Assembly (NCBI RefSeq): GCF_002288925.2
Contig: NW_022098001.1
Coordinates: 16,398,256 to 16,462,255 of the forward strand
From: Delphinapterus leucas
Taxonomy: Eukaryota > Chordata > Mammalia > Artiodactyla > Monodontidae
Length of the DNA: 64,000 bases
Direction: 5' to 3'
Shown: positions 1-13,529 of the stretch, piece by piece
Layout: every line of letters starts with the position of its first letter
Position numbering within the stretch: the stretch's first letter is position 1
The notes under the pieces: generated by a model
What the model was told of the DNA's origin: nothing
What the model saw: only the letters and a program-made list of their open reading frames with translations
Databases searched by the model: none
Translations under genes and position numbers: made by a program

Positions 1-850
1 GAATGGCTATCATTAAAAATCTACAAACAATAAATGCTGGAGAGGCTGTGGAGAAAAGGGAACCCTCTTGCACTGTTGGTGCGAATGTAAATTGATACTG
101 CCACTGTAGAGAACAGCATGGACGTTCCTTAAAAAACTAAAAATAGAAGTACCATATTACCCAGCAATCCCACTAGTGGGCATATACACAGAGAAAACAA
201 TAATTCAAATAGAGTCATGTACCAAAATATTAATTGCAGCTCTATTTACAAGAGCCAGGACATGGAAGCTATCTTAAGTGTCCATCGACAGATGAATGGA
301 TAAAGACGATGTGGCACATATATACAATGGAATATTACTCAGCCTTAAAAAGTAATGAAACTTAGTTATTTGTAATGAGGTGGATAGACATAGAGTCTGT
401 CATACAGAGTGAAGTAAGTCAGAAAGAGGAAAAGCAAATACCATATGGTAACATATATATGGAGTGTAAAAAAAACAATGAAAGAAAATGGTCAGGAGAC
501 CCTAGGGACAAGACAGGAATAAAGATGTAGACCTAGTAGATAATGGACTTGAGGATATGGGAAGGAGGAAGGGTAAGCTGGGACAAAGTGAGAAAGTGGC
601 ATGGACATAGATACACTACCAGACGTAAAATAGATAGCTAGTGGGAAGCAGCCACATAGCACAGGAAGATCAGCTGGGTGCTTTTTGACTGCCTAGAGAG
701 GTGGGATAGGGAGGGTGGGAGGGAGGGAGATAGAAGAGGGAAGAGATATGGAGACATATGTATATGTATAACTGATTCACTTTGTTATAAAGCAGAGACT
801 AACACACCATTGTAAAGCAATTATACTCTAATAAAGATGTTAAAAATTAA
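1..850 (+). mobile_element. L1 LINE, 3' end (5'-truncated by window edge)
   Basis: The sequence opens inside the C-terminal part of L1 ORF2. It encodes the cysteine/histidine segment that is better preserved in the minus-strand L1s further on (CWRGC...H...C), followed by the familiar [12 protein letters not shown] stretch. It then runs through the purine-rich L1 3' UTR to the typical end, with an AATAAA near 830 and an A-rich tail. The ORF2 frame is broken by stops, so the copy is dead. The same 3' UTR type recurs at 31356-31735 and, inverted, at 31859, 42858 and 48265, so it belongs to one of the younger L1 lineages of this genome. Confidence 0.9.
703..727 (+). other. G-run cluster in L1 3' UTR (possible G-quadruplex)
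   Basis: Five runs of three or more G are separated by loops of 1 to 3 nt, which fits the usual G-quadruplex pattern. G-rich polypurine tracts are a known feature of L1 3' UTRs. Whether this one folds is inference. The C-rich complements lie in the inverted L1s near 31976-32008, 42978-43012 and 48391-48421. Confidence 0.5.
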
Positions 851-1011
851 TTTAAAAGTGAAAGACAAAACAATACAAAAATAGCAATAATTTTAAAAAA
901 TCAATTCATACAACACTGGGGAAATATTTCTTTCCTGCAACAGTTAAAATAGCAAAAATAAATAATTTTTAAAAAGAGAAAAAGAAAAATAGGGAAAAGC
1001 GTGAATAGAGG

Positions 1012-1640
1012 TTTTTCCATAGAAGATACACAAATGGCCAACAAACACATTAAAAGATGCTCAATATCATTAGTCATTAGGGAAATGCATCTCAAGACCA
1101 CAATGAATCGCCACTCCACAGTTAATAGAATGGCTGTAATCAAAATAACGAAAAACAGGAAGTGTTAGTGAGGATGTAGAGAAATGGGAATCCTCATGCA
1201 CTGTTCAGGGGAAGGTAAAATGATGCAGCTGGTTAAGAAAATAGGTTGGCAATTAATTAATAAGTTAAACATAGAGTTATTGTATGGTCCAGAAATTCTA
1301 CCCCTAGGAATACACTCAAGTAAATTGAAAATATATGTCCACGAAAACGTATATGAATGCTCATAGCAGTATAATACATCATAACCAAAGAGTAGAAAAC
1401 AACAGAAATGTCCATGAACTGAGAAACAAATAAACAAAATGTAGTATATTCATACAGTGAAATATTATTCAGCCATATAAAGGAATGAAATACTGATAAT
1501 GCAGCAACATGGATGAACTTGGAAAACAATGTGCAAAGTGAAAGAAACCAGATACAGAAGGACACTTATTATATGCTTTCATCCATATGAAATGTGTAGA
1601 ATCAACAAATACATAGAGGTAGAAAGTAGATTATTAGTTG
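1012..1640 (+). mobile_element. Older L1 3' fragment, first half
   Basis: The sequence follows L1 ORF2 C-terminal and early 3' UTR (phrases such as AAAAGATGCTCAATATCAT and GAAATATTATTCAGCCATA), but with many more substitutions and stops than the L1 at 1-850. It stops at about 1640, where another repeat was inserted. Its 3' end resumes at about 2197 and ends near 2395, so the two pieces are one old L1 split by an insertion. Confidence 0.8.
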
Positions 1641-2196
<556 letters not shown>

Positions 2197-2395
2197 TCAC
2201 AGGAATTGGTGGGAGGGTGAAATAAGTGAGTGCTAACAGGTACAAGCTTTATATTTGGGGTAATGAAAATGTTCTGGAATTAGACAGTGGGGGTGAAAAA
2301 CCTTGTAAAATCCACTGAATTGTGTACTTAAAATGCAGAATTTTATGGTATATGAGTTTATCTCAATAAATTTTTGAAAAATATGTATTAAGTAA
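2197..2395 (+). mobile_element. Older L1 3' fragment, second half
   Basis: This is the rest of the L1 that was interrupted at about 1640. It has the old L1 3' end pattern: a GTTCTGGAATTAGACAGTG segment, a CACTGAATTGTGTACTT segment and a final CTCAATAAA, followed by an A-rich tail. The equivalent in copy B is 14970-15168, where the first half of the element is missing because the duplication starts after it. Confidence 0.75.
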
Positions 2396-3487
2396 AGATC
2401 TTAAAGTAGGAGGTGTGACCAAGATGGTGGAGTAGAAGGACCCTGGGCTCACTTCCTTCCATGGGCATGCCAAAATTACGACCATTTACAGAGCAACTAT
2501 TTATGAGAATGACCTGAAGACTAACAGAAAAGATTTTCCACAATTAAAGATATAAAGAAAGAACCACAATGTGATGGGTAGGAGGGCAGAGATGTGGTAT
2601 AGTCAGGACTTGCATCCCCATGTAGGTGATCCACAAACAGGATGATAATCATAATTGCAGAAGTTCTTCCCAAGGAGTGATGGGGCCAAGCCTCACATCA
2701 GTCTTTCCAACCCAGAAGTCCTGCACCAAGGAGACAAGCCCCCAAAACATCTGGTCTTGAAGGCCAGCAGAGCTTGCATACAGGAGAGCCACAAGACCAT
2801 AGGAAACAGACACTCCACTCTTAAATGGTACATGCAAAATCTCACAAGCTCTGAGACCCAGCACAGAGGCAATAATTTGAAAAAAGTCTGCATCAGACAC
2901 ACTCACTGATCTTGAAGAGTCTTCCAGAGAGGTAGAAGGCAACTGGAACTCTGCCTGGGGACATAGATGCTAGTGACAACACTTTGGGGGAGCTCTTTCT
3001 ACCATAAGGACAATCGTGTTAGCAAGCACTATTTTGGAGTCTTCCCTCTAGTCCTCCCACCCACCAGCAAGTGAGCACTAGTCCTGGGACACCAAGAGCT
3101 GATCAGCCAGCTGCACTAGAACCAGGCCCCACCCACCAGTAGGATAGCACCAGCCCCAGGACCTCCAAGGCTCTGCAGCAAGCCATGCCAGGGCCTGACC
3201 CAAAGCACCAACAGACCAACAGCAACCACAGGAAGCAGGATCTGGCAGCCAACTTGCCCAGGGGCCAGTCTTGCATACGAGCACTCCTAGAGTAGTCAGC
3301 CCAACCACAACAGAAGGACCCACTCAGCACACACAAGGGGCACCCTTGAGCATATGTCTCTGATGACCAGAGGGAAGTGTGCTTCTGGGACTCATAAGGT
3401 GTCTCCTACATGAGGCCATTTCTCCAAGACTGGGAAACATAACCTACCTACCTAATGCATAGATATAAACACAGATAATTAGGCAAA

Positions 3488-4226
3488 ATGAGAAGACAGA
3501 GGAACATATTCCAAACAAAAGAACAAGACAAAACCCCAGAAAAAGAACTAAGAGAAGTGGAAATAACCAATCTACCTGGTGAAGAACTTAAGGTAATGAA
3601 CATGAAGATGCTCAACAAACTGGGGAGAAGAATGGATGAACACAGTGAGAAGTTTAACAAAGAGTTAGAAAAAATAAAGAACTAAACACAGCTGAAGAAT
3701 ACAATAACTGAAATAAATACACTATAAGGAATCAAGAGTAGATTAGATGATACAGAGGAAGGGATCAGTGATCTGGAAGACAGAGTAGTGATAATCACCT
3801 AAGCTTAACAGAAAAAAAAAAAACAAAAACAAATTTTAAAAATGAGGGTAGTTTAGGAGACCTCTGGGACAACATCAATTGATGTAATATTCACATTAAA
3901 GGGGTCCCAGAAGAAGAGAGAGAGAAAGGGGCAGAAAACTTATTCAAAGAAATAATACCTGAAAACTTCCCTAACCTGTGAAAACCTAGGTCCAAGAAGT
4001 ACAAAGAGTCCCAAACAAGATGAACCCAAAGAGAAGACACATTAAAATTAAAATGACAAAAATTAAAGAGATAATCTTAAAAGAAACAAGAGAAAAGCAA
4101 GTAGTTATGTATAAGGGAACCCCAGTAAGACCGTTAACTGACTTTTCATTAGAAACATTGCAAGCCAGAAGGGAGTGACACAATATATTCCAAGTGATGA
4201 AAGGAAAAAAAATAACTTCAACCACA
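3488..4226 (+). pseudogene. L1 ORF1 pseudogene, N-terminal part
   Basis: L1 ORF1 encodes the RNA-binding, trimeric coiled-coil protein of the retrotransposition particle. The first 65 codons are open and start with MRRQRN, matching the start of the better preserved ORF1 at 37211. The Lys/Glu-rich region that follows is the start of the coiled coil. It is broken by a TAA at 3683-3685 and further stops, and the nested L1 then interrupts it. The C-terminal part resumes near 6273, where CAGATTTGAAG corresponds to the conserved FRFDGEIK region. Confidence 0.8.
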
Positions 4227-4240
4227 AATACTCTACTCAG

Positions 4241-6258
4241 TATCAGTCTTACATTTAGGTCTTTAATCCATTTTGAGGTTATTTTTGTGGATGGTGTTAG
4301 AGAAAGTTCTAATTTCATTCTTTTACATGTAGCTGTCCAGTTTTCCTGGCACAATTTATTGAAGACACTGTCTTTTCTCCATTGTATAGTCTTGCCTCCT
4401 TTGTCATAGACTAATTGACCATAGGTATGTAGGTTTATTTCTGGGCTTTCTATCCTGTTCCATTGATGTATATTTCTGTTTTTGTGCCAATATAATACTG
4501 TTTTGAAGACAGTACCTTTGTAATATAGTCTGGCATCAGGGAGCCTGATTCCTCCAGCTCCGATTTTCTTTATCAAGATTGCTTTGGTTATTTGGGTTCT
4601 TTTGTGTCTCCATGCAAATTTAAATAATTTTGTTCTAGTTCTGTGAAAAATGCTATTGGTAATTTGTTAGGGATTGCATTGAATCTGTAGATTGCCTTGG
4701 GTAGTATAGTCACTTTGACAATATTGATTCTTCCAGTCCAAGAACATGGTATATCTTTCCATCTGTTGTGTCATCTTTGATTTCTTTCATCAAGGTCTTA
4801 TAGTTTTCAGAGTACAAGTTTTTGCCTCCTTAGGTAGGTTTATTCCTAGGTATTTTATTGTTTTTGATGTGATGGTAAATGGGATTGTTTCTTTAATTTC
4901 TCTTTTTGATCTTTTACTGTTAGTGTATAGAAATGCAACAGATTTCTGTGTATTAATTTTGTATCCTGCAAATTTACCAAATTCATTGATGAGCTCTAGT
5001 AGTTTTCTAGTAGCATCTTTAGGATTTTCTATGTATAATATCATGTCATCTGCAAACAGTGACAGTTTTACTTCTTTTTTTTCCCCCTAATTTATAGACC
5101 TTTATTTCTGTTTCTTCTCTGATTGCTGTGGCCAGGACTTCCAAAACTAAGTTCAATAAAAGTGGTGAGAGTGGACATCCTTGTCTTGTTCCTAATTGCT
5201 TTCAGCTTTTATGGTTGAGTATGATGTTGGCTATAGGTTGGTCATACAAGGTCTTTATTATGTTGAGGTATGTTCCCTCTATGCCCACTTTCTGGCGAGT
5301 TTTCTTCATAAATGGGTGTTGAATTTTGTCAAAATATTTTTCTGCACCTGTTGAGATGATCATATGGTTTTTATTCTTCAATTTGTTAATATGGTGTATC
5401 ACACTGAATGATTTACAGATATTGAAAAATCCTTGCATCCCTAGGATAAACCCCACTAGATCATGGTGTATGATCCTTTGAATGTATAGTTGGGTTTGGT
5501 TTGCTAGTATTTTGTCAAGGATTTTTGCGTCTATGCTCATCAGTGATATTGGCCTTTAATTTTCTTTTTTGTTGTATCTTTTTCTGCTTTTGGTATCAGG
5601 GTGATGGTGGCCTCATAGAATGAGTTTGGGAGTGTTCCTTCCTCTGAAATTTTTTGGAGGAGTTTCAGAAAGATAGGTGTTGCATATACAATGGAATATT
5701 ACTTAGCCATGAAAAAGAAAGAAATAATGCCATTTGTAGCAACACAGATGGAACTGGAGATTATCATACTAAATGAAGTAAGTCAGAGAAAGATAAATAT
5801 CATATGACACTGCTTATATGAGGAATCTAAAAAAAAAAAAAAAGGACACAAATGATCTTATTTACAAAACAGAAACAGACTCACAGACTTAGAAAACAAA
5901 CTTATGGTTACCAAAGGAGAAAGGTAAGGAGGGAGGGATAAATTGAGAGTTTGGGATTGACATATACACACTACTATATTTAAAATAGATAACCAGCAAG
6001 GACCTACTCTATAGCACAGGGAACTCTGCTCAATATGCTGTAATAACATAAATGAGAAAAGAAATTTGAAAAAGGATAGATATATGTATATGTATAACTC
6101 AATCACATTGCTGTACACCTGAAACTAATACAATATTGTAAATCAACTATAGTCCAATAAAAATAAAAATTAAAAAAAATGTTCAAAACAGTTTAGAGTT
6201 TAAAAACAGTAAGAACATTTTCATATAATAAATACATTTATTTCCAACCAACAAAAAA
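4241..6258. mobile_element. Nested L1 with internal inversion (twin priming)
   Basis: Bases 4241-5685 are ORF2 in antisense orientation. On the minus strand they encode reverse-transcriptase pieces, including a HHDLVGF-like segment near 5450 and the [11 protein letters not shown] segment near 4950. At about 5686 the strand switches and a sense L1 3' end follows to about 6178. The arrangement (antisense internal part, junction, sense 3' part, intervening L1 lost) is what twin priming produces. The element is flanked by an imperfect 14-bp target duplication, 4227-4240 and 6259-6272 (11 of 14 match). A 75-bp non-L1 stretch lies between its 3' end and the right duplication. Confidence 0.8.
6180..6258 (+). 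other. Possible L1 3' transduction with its own poly-A signal
   Basis: After the L1 A-rich 3' end near 6178 come about 72 bp that do not look like L1. They contain AATAAA at 6227-6232, and 20 nt later a run of eight A (6253-6260), directly before the right target duplication. That is the structure expected when L1 transcription passes its own weak signal and ends at a genomic one, carrying flanking DNA along. It could also be an unrelated small insertion. Confidence 0.45.
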
Positions 6259-6849
6259 AATGCCCTACTAAGCAATGCTATCATTCAGATTTGAAGGTAA
6301 GATCAAGAGTTTTAGAGACAAGGAAAAGCTAGAAGAGTTCAGTACCACTATGGGCTTTACCATCAATGTTAAAGGGATTTCTCTAAGTGAAAAATTAAAG
6401 ACCACAATCAAATACAGAAATTATAAAAGGAAAAAAATCTCATTGGTTTAGGCATACGTACAGTAAAGGTAATAGTTCAACCACTTTTAATGACAGTAGA
6501 AAGGTTAAAAGACAAAAGTAGTAAAATCATTTATATCCACAGTAAGTAGCTAAGGGATACACAAAACAAAAAGATGTTAATGTGAAGTCAAAAACATTAA
6601 ATGTTACATTGGAGTAAAAGTGCAGGGTCTTTAGAATGCATTCAAACTTAAGAGGTCATCAATTAAAATAATCACATATTTAATATATTTATATACATTT
6701 ATATGAGCCACATTGTAATCACAAACCAAAAACCTATGATAGATACACATACACAAAAAAAAGAAAGGAATTCAAACACAACTCCAAATATAGTCATCAA
6801 ATCACAAGGAAAGAGAGCAAATGAAGAAGGAACAAAAAAGAAGTGTAAA

Positions 6850-9800
6850 AACAACCCCAAAACAATTAACAAAATGGCAATAAGTGCATACTTATCAATA
6901 ATTACTTTAAATGTAAAAGGACTAAATGTTTTAACCAAAAGACAGATTAGCTAAATGGATACAAAAATAAGACATATATATGCTGCCTACAAGAGACACA
7001 CAGACTGAAAGTGAGGGGATGGAAAAGGTATTCCATGCAAAAGGAAACAAACAAAAAAACCTGGAGTAGCAATACTTACATAAGACAAAATAGACTTTAC
7101 AACAAAGACTGTAACAAGACATAAATAAGGATATTACATAATGATAGGAGATGGATCCAGCAAGAAGATATAACAGTTTTACATATGTATTCATCCAAGA
7201 TAGGAACACCTAAATATATAAAATAAATTTAACAAATGTGTAGGGAAAAACTGAAAATAACAGTCACAGTAGCGGACCTTTACATCCCACTTATACCAGT
7301 GGACAAAATATTCAGACAGAAAGTCAGTAAGGAAACACTGGCCTTGAAGGACACATTAGAACATATAAATTCAATAGAACATTCCATCCAAAAACAGCAG
7401 AATACACATGCTTTTCAAGTTCACATGAAACATTCTTCAGGATAGATCACATTCTTGGCCACAAAACAAGTCTCAGTAAGTTTAAGAAGATTGAAATTGT
7501 ACAAAGCATCTTTTCTTACCACAACACTATGAGACTGTAAATCACCTACAATAAAAACTGCAAAACAGACAAACATGTGGAGGCTAAACAACTAATGGGT
7601 TACTCACTAAAGAAATCAAAGAGAAAATTAAAAAGAAAAATACTTGCAGACAAATGAAAATGGCAACACAATGATACAAAATCTATGGGATGAAGAAAAA
7701 GCAGTTTTAATAGGGAAGATAATAGTAATAAAAACCTACCTCAGGAAAGAAGAAAAATCTCAAATGAACAACCTAACTTATACCTAAAGGAAGTAGAAAA
7801 AGAAGAACAAACAAACCCAAATTTAGTAGAAGAAAAGAAATTATAAGATCAGAGCAAAAATAAATGAAATAGCAGCTAAAAGAAAATGGAAAAAAAACAA
7901 TGAAAATAAAAGTTGGTTTTTTGAAAAGTTAAAAAGATGATAAACCTTTAGTCAGACTCATCAAGAAAAAAAGAGAGAGGGCTAAATAAATAAAATCAGA
8001 AATGAAAGAGGAGAAGTTACAGGTAACACCACAAAAATACAAAGAATCATAAGATATTACTATGAAAAATAAAATGAATAAAGTAAAAGAAATGGATAAA
8101 TTTCTAAAAATGTACTGTCTCCCAGGATTTAATCAGCAGGAAGGAGAAACTATAAACAGACAAATTACCAGTAATAAAATTGGATCAGTAATAAATAAAA
8201 AAAAATCCTTCCCCTAAAAAGGTCCAGGACCAGAAGGCTTCAGAAGTGAATTCTACTAAACATTTAAAGAAAAGTTCATACCTATACTTCTCAAACTATT
8301 TCAAAAAAAAATTGAAGATAAGAGAACTCTTCCAAACTCATTCTATGAGGTCTGCATCACCCTGATACCAAAACCAGACAAAGAAACCACAGAAAATGAA
8401 AATTACAGGCCAATCTCACTGGTCAACATAAGTGCAAAAATTTTTAACAGAATATTAGCAAATCAAGTTAAACAATACATTGAAAGGATCATAGGCCATG
8501 ATCAAGTAGGATTTATCCCAGGGATGCAAGGATGGTTTAATTTTTGCAAATCAATCCATGTGAAACACCATATTAACAAATTGAAGAATAAAAATAACAT
8601 GATGATATCAATAGATGCAGAAGAAGCTTTTGATAAAATCAATATCCATTTATGATTAAAAACTCTCAACAAAGTGGGTATAGAGGGAACATACCAAAAC
8701 ATAATAAAAGACATATATGGAAAACCTACAGCCATCATCATACTCAACTATTAAAAGCTGAAAACATTTTCTCTAAGATCAGGAACAAGATAAGGATGCC
8801 CACTCCGACTATTTTTATTAAACATAGTATTTGAAGTCTTAGCCATAGCAATCAGACAAGAAAGAGAAATAAAAGGAAACCAACTGGAAAGAAAGAAGTA
8901 AAACTGTCACTGTTTGCAGATGACTTGATACTATTTAAAGAAAATCCTAAAGATGCCATCAAGAACCTCTTAGAAGTCATCAAGTAAAGGTTGCAGGATA
9001 CAAATTAATATCCATAATTCTACACACTAACAACAAACTATCAGAGAAACTAAGAAAACAATCTCATTTACAATCACATCAAAAAGAATAACATGCCTAG
9101 GAATAAATCTAACCAAGGAGGTAAAAGAACTGTTCTCAGAAAACTGTAAGACATTGATGACAGAAACTGAAGATGACACACACTAGTGGAAAAATATACT
9201 GTGCTCATAGATTAGAAGAATTAATATTGTTAAAATGACCATACACCCCAAGACAATCTACAGGTTCAATGCAATCCCTATCAAAATACCAATGGCACTT
9301 TTCACAGAATTAGAACAAATAATCCTACAATTTGTATGGACCTTCAATAGCCAAAGCAATCTAGAGTAAGAAGGACAAAGCTTGAAGTATTATGCTCCCT
9401 GATTTCAAACTATACTCTGAAGCTAAAGTAATGAAAGCAGTATAGTACTGGCACAAAAACAGACACATAAATCAATGGAACACAATAAAGAGCCCAGAAA
9501 CAAACCACACACATATGAACAATAAATCTTCATCAAAGGAGGCAAGAATATAAAATGGGAGAAAGACAGTCTTTTCAATAAATGGTATTGGGAAAACTAG
9601 ACAGTTACAGGCAAAGGAATCACACTGGACTACCTCCTCACACCATATACAAAAATAAACTCAAAATGGAGTAAAAACTTAAATATAAGACCTGAAACCA
9701 CAAATCTCCTAGAAGACAGCAGGCAATATGCCCTTTGACATGGGTCTTAGCAATGTTTTTTGGATATTGTCTTTTCAGGCAAGGGAAACAAAAGCAAAAA

Positions 9801-10140
9801 TAAACAAATGGGACTATACCAAACTAAAAAGCTTTTGCACATTGAAGGAAACTATCAATAAGACAAAAAGGCAACCTATTGAAAGGGAGAAAATATTTGC
9901 AAATAATCTATGCAACAAGGGGTTAATATCCAAAATATACAAAGAACTCATAAAACTCAACATCAATAAACAAGCAACCTGATTGAAAAGTGGGCAGGGA
10001 CCCGAATGGACATGTTTTCCAAAGGAGACATACAGATGGCCAAAAAACACATTGAAAGATGCTCAATATCACTAACAATCAAGGAAATGCAAATCAAAAT
10101 CACCATGAGATATTACCTCACACCTCTCAGAATGGCTATT
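6850..10140 (+). pseudogene. L1 ORF2 pseudogene (endonuclease and reverse transcriptase)
   Basis: ORF2 encodes the nicking endonuclease and reverse transcriptase that copy L1 RNA into the genome. An endonuclease start (ITLNVKGLN) is visible near 6901, and a DRSHSWPQNKS version of the usual DHILGHKSS motif near 7445. The reverse-transcriptase core lies near 8485-8560 ([11 protein letters not shown]), and its catalytic FADD motif, here LFADDLIL, is at about 8917-8940. Dozens of stops and several frameshifts separate these parts. Some ORF1-ORF2 spacer sequence lies at about 6640-6850. Confidence 0.85.
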
Positions 10141-10770
10141 ATCAAAAAGACAACAAATAAGTGTTGGTGAGGATACGGAGAACAGGGAATGCTCATACAC
10201 TATTGGTGGGAATGTAAATTGGTATGGCCACTATGGAAAACGGTATGGAAGTTCCTTAGAAAATTAAAAATAGTACTACCATATGATCCAGTAATTCCAC
10301 TTCAGAGTATTTTAAGAAAATAAAAACACTAATTTGAAAAGATATATGCACCCCAATGTTTATTGCAGCATTATTCATGATAGCCGAGATATGGAAGCAA
10401 CCTACATGAGTGGATAAAGAATCTGTGTTCCATATATATGATGGAACATTACCCAACCATATAAAGAATGAAATCTTTCCATTTGCAAGAAAATAGATGG
10501 ACCTAAAAGGTATTATGCTAAGTGAAATACATCAGACAGAGAAAGACAAATACAGTCTGATTTCTGAAATGAATCTGAAAAGCAAAACAAACAAAACAGA
10601 AACAGACTTATAGATACAGTGAATGAACTGGTGGTTGCTAGAGGGGAAAAGTCTAGAAGTCTGAGTGAAATAGGTATTGAATTAATACATAGGTATTGAA
10701 TCAATACATTGTACACCTGAAACTAAAGTAATATTTTAAGCCAATTATACTTCAATTAAAAAAACAACAT

Positions 10771-13529
10771 TAAAATACCATTTGCCTCCAGTTCTGGATT
10801 TTGCATCAAAGTAATTAGGCTTCAGGACACCTCACTTGCATGGGCCCATCTCAGGCCTTATAAGGGGATGTCATTCAAGGAGTCAGGAGTTTTTGTAAAG
10901 TTTACAAAAGTAAGATATTTAGCTGCAATTGGTTAAGACCAGTCCCTTTCCACTACAGTTCCCTCTTCAGCTCCTTCTCCTTGTGTTGAGTGGCAGTGGC
11001 ATAGATGTAAGGTTTGGGAGCTGAGGTTAAAACAGAGTTTAATTTATAAATATTACTGCTTTATGTGCAGGCTACAACTGGCCTGAGATTTCAGAGAAGA
11101 ATCTTAATGTCACATAAGTTCTAAGTAAGGTACTTGTTGCTTTCCTGGTGTATGAATGGCTTCCAGGAATACTCCTGTTGTGAATTGCCTAATTTACTCT
11201 GTGTCATGACCCAGAGCACAGAGCCAGAGACTGATTGCAAAATGGATGAGTCCTATGTAGCAGGCACTGAGAAAGAGAGGGTAATGGAGAAGGAACAAGA
11301 CAACTGAGCAGAAAGCTCATCTGTGGAAAATCCTTACAAATCTTATAGCTCACATGTAAAAAAAAAAATTGATAGAGGTTTCCCATAGGATTTACATCAT
11401 GTTATTATAATGATTTTGACCCTAAAAGAAAATATTCTAAATTATTAGCTATATAAAGACAATAAAAAGAAATTTCAATCAACATTGCTGGAAGAAAAAC
11501 AGAATTATCTTCCTACTCTCTCTACAGAAAATGATTGCACATTGTCCTATGAAGGAGAACTTTAAAATTTATAATTTGTTGTGATTTATTTTCCTCATGG
11601 AAAATAAAAATTAACATTACTTATTAATTTTGTAATCTTTTTAAGGAAATAATCCCCCAATATCATAGCTTTAGACCCTACAAAACCTGCATCTCCTGCT
11701 ACTGGCTCTTGGCAAATATTAAGGATTTTACTAGAAGAAGAGAAAAACATGCTCCTTCTGGAAACTACCAAGGATGTTTCAGCTTTTCCTCTCCCTGCCC
11801 CTTCCTGTGAGAAAAGTGTCTGTCAGGACAATGAATATCACAGGCTGTGTACACATGGGATGAGTCAGGTCATGGGGGCTGAATGACTGATAACATACAC
11901 ATGCAGCATGTTTACCTCTCAAAACCTGACTTAATTAAGAAAAGAATACCAAAAAATCAGCAAACTAGAATATCCCCTTTTTTTCTGAGAGTTGAAGACA
12001 AGATTCCTGTGTCACCTTCACACAAAACTGGAGGGAAGACAACTGCTTGGGTTATTCTTATTCTTACTTTGCATATATCCTGAACATTTCATCAAGAATT
12101 TTGAATTTAGAACCTCTCTCCTAAAGTATACGTTTGGTGTATAAAATAATCTTGTCATCATAAATATTTTCAGCACTATTCAAAATAACCTTTTCAATAC
12201 ATCAGTGTCTTTATTATACTTGTTAAAATCTCTGTGGTTGTCACGTAATTAATAACCTGAATTAAGAAAGTACAGATGAATGTAGGAGGGAAGCACCCCC
12301 AGGTTACCTTGGATATAGATGCCAAAACTGTCAGAGGAAAGGGAAGGGGCATCAACATATGATCCCACATGAACATTTCCATATTATTACAGATGGTTCC
12401 CCAAAAAGAGTTTGGCTAGGGAAGTTATATTTATATATGAGAGAACTATTTAAATGATATTTGTAAAGGTAGGAAAAGAGGCATTTTTATATTGTTCAGT
12501 GCTTTGGATCTTCATGTTAGTGAGAAATCCTTTAGAATATATGCTTCTCAGAGCATGAACTCAAGGCAGATAACAGTCTGTGAGAAGCAAGTCCAAATGT
12601 TGAGAATATAAAACATTGAGGCTTTCAAAGGTACAGCTGGTGGTGTTTCATCCAGGAAGTAAGGACTGGATGACAGATCTTCTAAGGCCGACAGTAGTCA
12701 AGGATACCTAATATCAGCTCAAGCTGAGAAACTGCAAAGTCAAGAAAGAATCCTCTGAACTTGTTTCCCTGAGTATTCAAGCTTTACATAAAAGCTTCAA
12801 CTTTCCTAACTAAAAAGTTAGGGTGGGGTGGAGTAGAGAAGGTAGGGAATGGAGGTAAATGCTGTAATGATATTCCTAAAGAGACGATTCTGTCTCTCCT
12901 GCTTGTTTGCATTTGTACAAGAGAAGTTCAAAAGGAAGAATGTCAGGAGTTTAGAAGTATAGATGTCTGAGTGACATGTTACACTATTTGCTGGCTTATG
13001 GCACAGCATTAAACCTCCAGTATCTACTTCCATGCTTGTGACTTAGAATGTGAACCTCTTCTGTCTCTACTAGGTGTCATATTCAGAACTGTAATTGAAC
13101 AGAAAAGGGGGAAATTACTTATAAAGGTATAGGCAAGGGAACAGCTATTACTCCTAGAGGATGGGGAAACATATCTGCATATGTGTGTGTCAGTTAACAA
13201 GAGGACACATGGAGAGAATACTTTCGATACTTCAAGTCTTACTCCTTTGTACTTTCTTTGAATATTAAAAACAAGCACATCTTTTGGCAAATGGATGTCA
13301 CTCAGTACTTCTTAAACTAAAGCTTTGCAGCAAAATCTAAGGATTTGAGCTATTCTTACACAGACAGGAAAGAAATCTGATGGCTTTATCCTGTGAAACT
13401 AAGCCTTTAAAAGTCAGTAATGTTCTTGTTTTCACGTTGTATGAAAAATAAACTACTCTTCCTATTGTAAAATATGCAAAGTCCCCTCCCTTTTTGTTAC
13501 ATTAAATACAATGATGTCATTTCACTTCA
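10771..13529. other. Unassigned, non-repetitive-looking stretch in copy A
   Basis: I recognise no repeat family and no coding signal here. Open frames are short (up to 88 codons), lie on both strands and show no domain. The base composition is AT-rich and CpG-poor, typical of mammalian intergenic or intronic DNA. Confidence 0.5.

Larger units (their letters stand above)
2408..10770 (+). mobile_element. Old full-length L1, decayed, carrying a nested L1
   Basis: It starts with the L1 5' end (GTGACCAAGATGGTGGAGTAG-type) and continues with a roughly 1.1-kb 5' UTR, ORF1 from 3488, ORF2 from about 6850 and a 3' end at about 10770. A younger L1 (4241-6258) sits inside ORF1: the host ORF1 sequence stops at 4240 and resumes at about 6259. 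Without the insert the element is about 6.3 kb, the normal length of a complete mammalian L1. Both ORFs hold many stops and frameshifts, so it cannot make protein. Confidence 0.85.

Noticed and set aside
3986..4576. 196-codon minus-strand open frame, repeated at 16759-17349
   Set aside because: It runs from an antisense L1 ORF2 fragment across the insertion border into the complement of ORF1, so it is an accidental fusion of two elements.
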